DNA of 64,000 bases from Bergeyella porcorum (GTDB lineage: Bacteria > Bacteroidota > Bacteroidia > Flavobacteriales > Weeksellaceae): contig NZ_JBHMFD010000009.1 of assembly GCF_042427575.1 (NCBI RefSeq), forward strand, positions 62,001-126,000, read 5' to 3'. The notes below the pieces were generated by a model. It searched no databases. It was not told where the DNA came from and worked only from the letters and a program-made list of their open reading frames with translations. Shown here piece by piece: positions 1 to 5,732 of the stretch. The translations under genes and the position numbers were made by a program. Each line of letters opens with the position of its first letter. Positions within the stretch are counted from its first letter, which is position 1.

Positions 1-205
1 TGCCGCTGCAGAACTGAAAACCGCTTTTGAAGCGAAAGATTTAGAAAGCATCAAAACCAAATCCGAAGCCTTAGACAATGCGTGGATGGCAGCTTCCGAA
101 GAGCTTTACAAAGCACAAGCCGAAGCACAACCACAGCAAGATGCTGGTAATTCCGCAAATGCAGGAGACAATGTGCAAGACGCAGATTTTGAAGAAGTGA
201 AATAG
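1..205 (+). CDS. dnaK: Chaperone DnaK (Hsp70), C-terminal end only
   Basis: This is the last 67 codons of DnaK, read from base 2; the rest of the gene lies before the window. The visible part is the helical lid of the substrate-binding domain (AAELKTAFEAKDLES...), followed by the Gln/Ala/Asn-rich disordered linker and the acidic tail ending DADFEEVK, the usual C-terminal signature of bacterial DnaK. DnaK is the cytoplasmic ATP-dependent Hsp70 that works with DnaJ and GrpE in protein folding. The stop codon lies 3 bases before the next possible start. Nothing in the visible part is abnormal. The tail motif makes the assignment nearly certain. Confidence 0.95.
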   Translation, partial: AAAELKTAFEAKDLESIKTKSEALDNAWMAASEELYKAQAEAQPQQDAGNSANAGDNVQDADFEEVK

Positions 206-208
206 TAA

Positions 209-583
209 ATGAGTAGTAGTTTAATTAAAATTAAAAATATGGAATTAGATAGAATTAGAGATATAATAGCAAATAAATTACAAGAACATAATGATGTTTG
301 GAATGATGTTATAAGTAATACATTTCCTGGAAATTATGGTTGTGATGAATGGAATGTAGAAGTATCATATAATGATGTATATGCGGATATTCCAAGTAGG
401 CAGTTTGATGCAAAGGGTGTTTTTAATGCCGATTTAGTTATGGGAGCATCTCGTGGAGATACTAGTTTTAATGCTCCATACAATAAAGAATTTAAAGCAA
501 AGGGAAATTTTGAGTTCTCTGCAGATAATAATGATATAATCATAAATGATGTAGAAATAGATATAGATCCTGATGTTTTTTAG
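209..583 (+). CDS. Small AT-rich hypothetical protein after dnaK
   Basis: I do not recognise this 124-residue protein. It has no signal peptide or membrane segment and is acidic, with Asp/Asn-rich stretches near the C-terminus (NNDIIINDVEIDIDPDVF). The middle has alternating polar and hydrophobic residues typical of beta strands (VEVSYNDVYADI, KGNFEFSA). An internal Met at 239 has the A-rich upstream context common in this phylum and may be the true start. The gene begins 3 bases after the dnaK stop, so read-through from dnaK could express it. Its base composition is clearly more AT-rich than dnaK, and it sits beside a repeat-rich accessory patch, which suggests acquisition. No function is proposed. 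Confidence 0.6.
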   Translation: MSSSLIKIKNMELDRIRDIIANKLQEHNDVWNDVISNTFPGNYGCDEWNVEVSYNDVYADIPSRQFDAKGVFNADLVMGASRGDTSFNAPYNKEFKAKGNFEFSADNNDIIINDVEIDIDPDVF

Positions 584-608
584 ATTGAAATAAGATAATA
601 TATTTTTA

Positions 609-720
609 ACATCCCCCTACCCCCTTCAAAGGGGGAATAGTGGGGGTGTTTTATTTTGTGTAAATCAATATATAGTAAAGAACATACGCAATTCCTCCTT
701 TGAAGGGGGGAGGGGGATGT
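609..720. repeat. REP-like inverted doublet upstream of the DUF559 gene
   Basis: Two 30-bp GC-rich units stand in opposite orientation. The unit at 609-638 reads ACATCCCCCTACCCCC then TTCAAAGGGGGAAT, and its inverted relative is at 691-720. Each unit is itself a hairpin (CCCCC/GGGGG around TTCAAA). The pair spans 112 bp and ends 14 bp before the DUF559 start codon. The same pair recurs just after that gene (1106-1219). Confidence 0.85.
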
Positions 721-734
721 AAAAACAAAAACAA

Positions 735-1103
735 ATGAGCAACAAAATCATTCCGTATCATCCAAAACTAAAAGAATACGCCAGACATTTGCGAAATAAT
801 AGCACTCTGTGCGAGGTCTTGCTTTGGAAAATGATTAAGAATAAATCGTTGGGCGTGGAGTTTCATCGGCAAGTTCCAATGCTGGATTTCATTGTGGATT
901 TTTATTGCCACGAGTTGCAGTTAGCAATTGAGGTAGATGGCGAATATCATCTCTATCAATACATAGAAGACTGCGAACGGCAGGAGAAAATAGAGAATTA
1001 CGGCGTAAAATTCTTGCGTTTTACCAATGATGAGATAAAATACGATATGCAAAATGTGATTTTGAAAATCCAGCATTGCGTGGAGGAGTTGCAAAAGGAA
1101 TGA
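735..1103 (+). CDS. DUF559 family endonuclease-like protein (Vsr-like fold)
   Basis: A 122-residue protein of the DUF559 family, whose fold is related to very-short-patch-repair and PD-(D/E)XK endonucleases. The family layout is clear: an N-terminal ARHLRNNSTLCEVLLW helix, the FHRQVPMLDFIVDFYC segment with its conserved Asp, and the IEVDGEYH strand with the Glu/Asp pair and His expected at the active site, then a C-terminal RFTNDEI strand. Length is normal for the family. DNA cleavage is inferred from family membership; the biological substrate is unknown. The gene is tightly enclosed by two REP-like inverted doublets, the upstream one ending 14 bp before the ATG and the downstream one starting 2 bp after the TGA. 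This suggests that gene and repeats form one unit. Confidence 0.9.
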   Translation: MSNKIIPYHPKLKEYARHLRNNSTLCEVLLWKMIKNKSLGVEFHRQVPMLDFIVDFYCHELQLAIEVDGEYHLYQYIEDCERQEKIENYGVKFLRFTNDEIKYDMQNVILKIQHCVEELQKE

Positions 1104-1105
1104 GG

Positions 1106-1219
1106 ACATCCCCCTACCCCCTTCAAAGGGGGAATAAGAGAACGCTTAAAGTTTGAGGTAAAATAGAAGCATAAAATTTCCACACGTAAATTCCCCCTTT
1201 GAAGGGGGTAGGGGGATGT
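1106..1219. repeat. REP-like inverted doublet downstream of the DUF559 gene
   Basis: This is the second copy of the doublet. A forward unit at 1106-1135 and an inverted unit at 1190-1219 match the two units at 609-638 and 691-720. The span of 114 bp is almost the same as the upstream pair, although the DNA between the units differs. It starts 2 bp after the DUF559 stop codon. Confidence 0.85.
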
Positions 1220-1259
1220 AAAAAACAAAAATTTATCAAACCCTCATTGCCGTATAAAA

Positions 1260-1472
1260 ATTTTTCCTAATTTTATCCCACGCCAATTTGCAGAGAGCCG
1301 TCCCACGATGGGATTATTCCCCGCACGCTTTCGGGAAGTTTTCCCAAGCTGGGACAACGCCCCGCAAAACCGCAGGAGAAAATCCCAAACTGGGAAAATG
1401 CCAATATCACAAGTTTGAGACTTTCCCAAGCTGGGAAAATATCCCGCAATAACGCTTGGGATTTTCCCAAAC
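1260..1472. repeat. 41-bp-period palindromic array before the DUF6261 gene
   Basis: A 13-bp palindrome of form TCCCAnnnTGGGA begins at 1301, 1342, 1383 and 1424, exactly 41 bp apart, and a half-site TCCCAA follows in phase at 1465. The centres vary (CGA, AGC, AAC, AGC). The 28-bp intervals differ but share traces: CCCGCA after the palindrome in three of them, and a G-rich stretch such as TTGGGATTT or TCGGGAAGTTT before the next one. It is therefore a diverged tandem repeat, not a set of unrelated spacers. The period is not a multiple of three, so a repeated peptide is unlikely. It ends about 65 bp before the DUF6261 start. The 1104-1538 interval holds no gene that I can support. Confidence 0.85.
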
Positions 1473-1538
1473 AAAAATAGCATCAAAATCATTTTATTTA
1501 ATAAAAATTAATTATTAATTACTTAAAAATTTATTGAT

Positions 1539-2228
1539 ATGATAAAAACAACATCTTTAAGAAACCTCCGCCTGATGGCATTCTCTCAGGTGATGAAGAA
1601 TGTTCAATCTTTTTTAGCAAAAGAAGAAAACTTAGAAACCTCAGGGCTTACCTCCGTGAAAGCCGAGTTTGACACCGCTTTTGATGCCTTAGAAGATGTG
1701 CTGCACATCGCCAGAAGAAATGAGCAAACGCAGACCATCTTAGAACAGGATAAACAGCGGGATATTTTACTTGCAAATTTTATTGCTCATTGCAAACTCT
1801 TCAAAAATCACCCCGATGCCGAGAAAAATGCCGCTGCTCACCGTGCCATCATTCAGATAGAGGCGTATGGGAAAGACATCCAAAGGCGAGCTTACCGAGA
1901 TGAGACTGCCATCATTCGCAATTTGATAGCAGATTTTGAACAGCCTCAGAACGATGCAGACATCGCCCTCATCGGAGCAAAAGAATGGCTCACCCTCCTC
2001 AAACCGATTAACGAAAAATTTGATGCCCTGCACAGCAATCGCACCGTGGAAGAGTCTGAAAAAGAAGTGGGACAAAGCAAAGAGGCTCGGAAAGAAATGC
2101 AAGAGAAATTTGACCGCCTATGCAAGGCTATAAATGCCTTAGCCTTCGTGAATGGGGAAGAACAATATCGCAATCTTGCCAATGCCATCAATGAAGAGGT
2201 GAAAAAAGCCTTAGCCGGTACTAAATAA
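1539..2228 (+). CDS. DUF6261 family protein
   Basis: A 229-residue protein resembling the Bacteroidota-specific family DUF6261, which has no known function. It is predicted to be mostly alpha-helical and cytoplasmic: there is no signal peptide or membrane segment, and long charged amphipathic helices run throughout, including a stretch near residues 165-190 rich in Glu and Lys (RTVEESEKEVGQ, ARKEMQEKFDRL) that could form a coiled coil. The N-terminus MIKTTSLRNLRLMAF, with a small basic head, is typical of the family. The start is preceded by an AT-rich leader, with the 41-bp palindromic array just upstream. The DUF559/REP unit lies beyond the array. Function cannot be assigned; a role linked to the array is only a hypothesis. 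Confidence 0.75.
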   Translation: MIKTTSLRNLRLMAFSQVMKNVQSFLAKEENLETSGLTSVKAEFDTAFDALEDVLHIARRNEQTQTILEQDKQRDILLANFIAHCKLFKNHPDAEKNAAAHRAIIQIEAYGKDIQRRAYRDETAIIRNLIADFEQPQNDADIALIGAKEWLTLLKPINEKFDALHSNRTVEESEKEVGQSKEARKEMQEKFDRLCKAINALAFVNGEEQYRNLANAINEEVKKALAGTK

Positions 2229-2346
2229 CGGCATCTGTATTTCAGCATCTACCCAAACAGCCACTGCAAATATTTGTAGTGGCTATTTTACGCCCCTCGC
2301 CTACCCGCTTTATTGCATCAACCATTTTCCCTATCTTTGCCCCACG

Positions 2347-3009
2347 ATGAAAGATTTACAAGAAACCTACGATTATCTAAAACAATTTCTCACCGAAGAA
2401 CGCCTTGCCAAAATAGAGCATTATGCCTTGGAAAGTTCAGATTTTGTACTCCCCGTTTTGGAAGATATCTATCAGTTTCGCAATGCTGCCGCCATTGTAC
2501 GAAGCGTGGAGGCGTGTGCGTTTCACAAGGTGGTGGCATTGGAACAAGACAATATCTTTGCCCCCAACCTTACCGTTACCAAAGGGGCTCAGACTTGGGT
2601 AGAAGTAGAAAAAATGCCTGCACACTTAGACGCCATCAAAGCGATAAAAAATCGTGGTTATAAAATTGTAGCCGTATCGCCAGAGCATAATGCCACAATG
2701 CTCCCAGACTACGAGATAAAAGAGCCTATTGCATTAGTTTTCGGTACAGAATGGCAAGGAGTATCGGAGGAGGTGCTCAGCTTTGCAGATGAAACGCTCG
2801 CCATCCCTATGTATGGATTTACCAAGAGTTTTAATGTTTCTGTGGCAGCTGCTATCTGTATGTACGAGCTGAAACAGAAGCTCATTCATTCTAATATTCC
2901 TTACAAACTGAGTGATGAAAAACGCCTAAAAATGAAAATACGATGGGCTGTAAACTCCATCCGAAGCGGCGAGGAAATCTATAAACGGTTTTTGGAGAAT
3001 AGAAACTAG
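2347..3009 (+). CDS. trmH: tRNA (guanosine-2'-O)-methyltransferase, TrmH/SpoU family
   Basis: A 220-residue SPOUT-class methyltransferase that would transfer a methyl group from S-adenosylmethionine to the 2'-O of guanosine, by family most likely G18 of tRNA. The knot motifs are visible: RNAAAIVRSVEACAFHKV (about residues 37-55), with the catalytic-type Arg, LVFGTEWQGVSEE (about 130-142), and IPMYGFTKSFNVSVAAAI (about 153-170). There is no N-terminal L30e-like rRNA-binding domain, unlike RlmB at 62.8 kb, which favours a tRNA substrate. A C-terminal basic helical tail (KRLKMKIRWAVNSIR) matches TrmH. It stands alone, with repeats on its 3' side. Family is very likely; the exact G18 target is inferred. 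Confidence 0.85.
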   Translation: MKDLQETYDYLKQFLTEERLAKIEHYALESSDFVLPVLEDIYQFRNAAAIVRSVEACAFHKVVALEQDNIFAPNLTVTKGAQTWVEVEKMPAHLDAIKAIKNRGYKIVAVSPEHNATMLPDYEIKEPIALVFGTEWQGVSEEVLSFADETLAIPMYGFTKSFNVSVAAAICMYELKQKLIHSNIPYKLSDEKRLKMKIRWAVNSIRSGEEIYKRFLENRN

Positions 3010-3250
3010 AAACTAGAAACTAGATTTTAGAGGTTAGAGGTTAGAGGTTGGAGGTTGGAGATTAGGTTTTAGAGGTTTAGAAAGTTGGATGGAGCGTGAA
3101 TGTTGAACAAAGTAAAACAAATTTTTAGAGATTAAAAGTTTTGGATTTTATAATGAACTTATAGTCTAAATTCTCACTTCTAACCTCTAAAATCTAACTT
3201 CTAAAATCTAATCTCTAAATTCTAACTTCTAACCTCTAAAATCCAACTTC
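3010..3250. repeat. Heptamer-type TTAGAGG / CCTCTAA repeat blocks
   Basis: After trmH a block of degenerate 6-8-bp units (TTAGAGG, TTGGAGG, GAAACTAGA) runs from 3010 to about 3080. The complementary block (CTAACTTCTAACCTCTAAAA) runs from about 3175 to 3250. The two could pair across roughly 95 bp. No gene is seen here. Similar blocks recur near 22.7, 41.4, 44.5, 56.6 and 62.6 kb. Confidence 0.8.
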
Positions 3251-3262
3251 TGTAAAAAAAAT

Positions 3263-4087
3263 CTACACCAACCTTATCTTATCTTCCAAGATTTCAATTT
3301 TTTTATCCTTATAAAGACCGCCGATGGCTTTTTTGAAATTCTTTTTGCTCATTTGCAACTCTTCCTTGATTTCCTCTGGAGAAGATTGATCCGAAAGGTA
3401 AAGCAGTCCGTAGTTTTCTTCCAATTTTTCAAGGATAATTTTTTGATACTCGTCTATATGGGCATAGCCTTCAGGCTGTAGAGAGACATCTATCTTTCCA
3501 TCTTCGCGGATGGTTTTGATGTAGCCCACCTCTTCCGATAAAGGGTAGAGTTTTTTGTATACATCAGAAGCGTACACCAGCCCTATATACCGTTGATTGA
3601 TGATGACATTCCAGCCCAGTTCGCTTTCGCCCATCATTATCAGGTTCACCTTATCCCCTTTCTCAAAGGGTAGGTTCTCGTATTGTGGATTTCGTTTAAA
3701 CTTGGTAGTCCCTGTGATAAGCCCCGTCTGCTCATCTACATAGACATAAACCAGATAGCGTTTGCCCTCCACCATTTTTCCTTTCTGCTGTTTATAGGGA
3801 ACAAAAAGGTCTTTGATGATGCCCCAATCCATAAATGCCCCACTCGGCAACACCTGTACACAGCTCATCACTGCAAAGGTTCCCACCTCTGCCAGTGGTT
3901 CTTCTGTAGTTGCTTTCAGTTTATCATCATCTTGGTACACAAATACCGTGATGGCATCGCCTTCGGATAAATCCTCTCGCACAAATATTTTGGGTAAAAA
4001 TGCTTTCTCGCCCTCGCCATCTGTAAGGAGGTAGCCTGAACTGATTTTCTCTGAAACTTCTAAGGTTTGTACTTTGCCGATATTCAT
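3263..4087 (-). CDS. cvfB: CvfB-type S1-like RNA-binding protein
   Basis: A 274-residue protein with the CvfB layout: an N-terminal OB/S1-like domain (residues 1-65, LTDGEGEKAFLPKIFV), further S1-like domains (about 66-135, including PSGAFMDWGIIKDLFVPY, and about 140-210), and a C-terminal winged helix (about 225-274, ending KKIEILEDKIRLV). In staphylococci CvfB is a virulence regulator that binds RNA; here an RNA-binding regulatory or translational role is inferred from family only. The segment SELGWNVIINQRYIGLVYASDV is typical. It is followed upstream by a Nudix gene on the same strand 24 bp away, so the two may be co-transcribed. Length and domain order are normal. Confidence 0.85.
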   Translation of the reverse strand: MNIGKVQTLEVSEKISSGYLLTDGEGEKAFLPKIFVREDLSEGDAITVFVYQDDDKLKATTEEPLAEVGTFAVMSCVQVLPSGAFMDWGIIKDLFVPYKQQKGKMVEGKRYLVYVYVDEQTGLITGTTKFKRNPQYENLPFEKGDKVNLIMMGESELGWNVIINQRYIGLVYASDVYKKLYPLSEEVGYIKTIREDGKIDVSLQPEGYAHIDEYQKIILEKLEENYGLLYLSDQSSPEEIKEELQMSKKNFKKAIGGLYKDKKIEILEDKIRLV

Positions 4088-4111
4088 ACTGCAAAGGTAG
4101 AGATTTCGGTC

Positions 4112-4543
4112 TTAATATGAGCTATGAATCACTTTTCTAATGGTATTTTTGTATCCTAAGGGCATATTAAGATGTTCAATTTCCTCTATATTGAAAAGTC
4201 CTAATTCTTTATGCTCGTGGCTAATTTTCAAAACATTGGGGTCTATCGTTAGTTTTTCACAAAGATAAGTAACGATGAATACATTTTTCTGATTCGAAAT
4301 AGTATACATCCAAGTATCTACAATCCTATCCACAACACATTTTAAGTTCAATTCCTCATCAATTTCCCTCACCACGCATTCCTCTGGAGTTTCTCCAATT
4401 TCTATCCTACCACCGGGCAACTCCCATTCTTCTCTTTCGTTTTTAAGGAGAACTATCTTCTCGTTTACCAATACAATTCCCTTTATGGATATAGGAAATG
4501 CGGATGCGTTATATGTCATAGTCTTTAAAATTTCAAATAGCAA
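4112..4543 (-). CDS. Nudix hydrolase
   Basis: A 143-residue Nudix domain protein. The Nudix box is visible at about residues 44-66: GGRIEIGETPEECVVREID followed by EEL, with the metal-binding REIDEE core intact; Asn replaces the usual Gly after EEL. Such enzymes cleave nucleoside diphosphates linked to another group. The substrate cannot be read from sequence, but DNA-precursor cleaning or signalling nucleotide turnover is usual for this size. An internal Met at codon 9 (4519) is an alternative start that would match shorter homologues. It lies 24 bp upstream of cvfB on the same strand and may be in one transcript with it. Confidence 0.85.
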   Translation of the reverse strand: MLFEILKTMTYNASAFPISIKGIVLVNEKIVLLKNEREEWELPGGRIEIGETPEECVVREIDEELNLKCVVDRIVDTWMYTISNQKNVFIVTYLCEKLTIDPNVLKISHEHKELGLFNIEEIEHLNMPLGYKNTIRKVIHSSY

Positions 4544-4677
4544 TCACCAGCTTAGAGCCTGTTTAAATTTCATTCAGTAAAAGTACGAAAAGTTATCACT
4601 TAGAGAGATAAGCAATATTATGCTCTCTTCCGCCAAATTCTTATCCTACATCAAGAGTTTTTAGCTAAGAAATATTA

Positions 4678-4685
4678 TACCTTTG
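4678..4685 (+). promoter_or_regulatory. Bacteroidota -7 box for the metallo-beta-lactamase-fold gene
   Basis: TACCTTTG matches the TAnnTTTG -7 consensus and lies 37 bp before the ATG at 4723. No good TTG is seen at the -33 position, so support rests on the -7 box alone. Confidence 0.5.
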
Positions 4686-4722
4686 GGGTATTAATTTAAT
4701 CATTAATCAAAATCAGAATGAT

Positions 4723-5676
4723 ATGAAAGCATTACTTTTTAAAATATCCACTATCGCAATGATGCTGGGCTCTCAGATGGCTTACTCTCAGATGGTAGGA
4801 GCCATCCCTGTAGATAAATCTTTATACGCCAACCGCGAGGTGCTACCAGATGCACTAGGCAATCCTCAACCACCAACAGAAAAAGCTTTGATACATATCA
4901 AAGGAAATCTTTACCGCCATACCAATGATAAAATTCCTTCTTTGCATAGTGGTTTGGTGCTTATCAACAAAGAGGGTGCTTTGGTAATAGACCCTGCCAA
5001 TACACAATCTGCAGAATGGCTTTTGAACGAAATCAAAACCCGTTTCAATATCCCTGTAAAATATCTGATAATGACCCACGCCCATTATGACCACATCGGA
5101 GGAAGTCAAGTTTTTCAAAATGCAGGTGCTAAAGTGATTATTCAGGAAAAAGGTCTGGAGCCTATCATTGGAGAAAAACTACCTACTGCAGTGCCAGATT
5201 TTGTATATAAAGACCATATGGAAATTACAATGGGAGGCGAAAAAATCCTCTTAGATAGAGTTGCTCCCAGCCATTCTAATAGTATGACAGTAGTGCGTTT
5301 CCCAGACTACAAAGCAATGCAACTGACCGATGTAGGACAGAATGAAACTTTCCCTTACAATGATTTTTTAGACTTCTACTACGATGGCTGGATAGAAACT
5401 TTAGACTATGCCATTGCCCAAAACTATGATATCATAGATATAGGACATTATACCCCTACCACCACCGAGTTTCTAAAAAAAGAAAGAGAATATATGATAA
5501 GCCTGCACGACCAAGTGTTGGATTTGCTAAGAAAAGGCTACACTTGGGATGAGCTTTATAGGAATGTAAAATTTACCGATGAACAGAAAAAATGGTTTGG
5601 GTATGACTCTATGAGTAAGCTCAACATCTTAGGAATGTTTCGCTGGATGGTAAACCACAGAAGAGGCGTTTGGTAA
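4723..5676 (+). CDS. Exported metallo-beta-lactamase-fold hydrolase
   Basis: A 317-residue MBL-fold protein with an N-terminal signal peptide (cleavage likely after the SQMAYSQ region, about residue 23), so it acts in the periplasm or is exported. The zinc ligands are present: THAHYDHIGG (HxHxDH, about residues 118-127), APSHSNSMTV (third His, about 187), LTDVG (Asp, about 206) and IGHYTP (last His, about 246). The helical C-terminal extension (residues 255-317) is longer than in true class B1 enzymes, and the third-ligand region differs from clinical carbapenemases. It is better called an MBL-fold hydrolase than an antibiotic resistance gene. Substrate unknown. It stands alone between a promoter and a strong bidirectional terminator. 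Confidence 0.85.
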   Translation: MKALLFKISTIAMMLGSQMAYSQMVGAIPVDKSLYANREVLPDALGNPQPPTEKALIHIKGNLYRHTNDKIPSLHSGLVLINKEGALVIDPANTQSAEWLLNEIKTRFNIPVKYLIMTHAHYDHIGGSQVFQNAGAKVIIQEKGLEPIIGEKLPTAVPDFVYKDHMEITMGGEKILLDRVAPSHSNSMTVVRFPDYKAMQLTDVGQNETFPYNDFLDFYYDGWIETLDYAIAQNYDIIDIGHYTPTTTEFLKKEREYMISLHDQVLDLLRKGYTWDELYRNVKFTDEQKKWFGYDSMSKLNILGMFRWMVNHRRGVW

Positions 5677-5695
5677 ATTAATTTTCAAACGATAA

Positions 5696-5727
5696 AATAA
5701 AAGCAATCCTAATGGATTGCTTTTATT
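5696..5727. terminator. Bidirectional terminator between MBL-fold and TonB receptor genes
   Basis: A perfect 14-bp stem (AATAAAAGCAATCC / GGATTGCTTTTATT) with the 4-base loop TAAT is flanked by T-rich and A-rich runs. It lies between two converging genes and can serve both. Confidence 0.85.
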
Positions 5728-5732
5728 TTGCT

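Noticed and set aside
1260..1472. CRISPR array
   Set aside because: The intervals share sequence with each other, the palindrome is only 13 bp with variable centres, and no cas genes are present.
1244..1492. Minus-strand frames across the 41-bp array giving Leu/Gly/Lys/Phe-rich peptides
   Set aside because: The 41-bp period is not a multiple of three, the two overlapping frames are both open only because of the repeat, and no family or start signal supports them.
4723..5676. Carbapenemase of class B1 or B3
   Set aside because: The MBL fold is present, but the third-ligand region and the long C-terminal extension do not match clinical enzymes that I know. Fold only is claimed.
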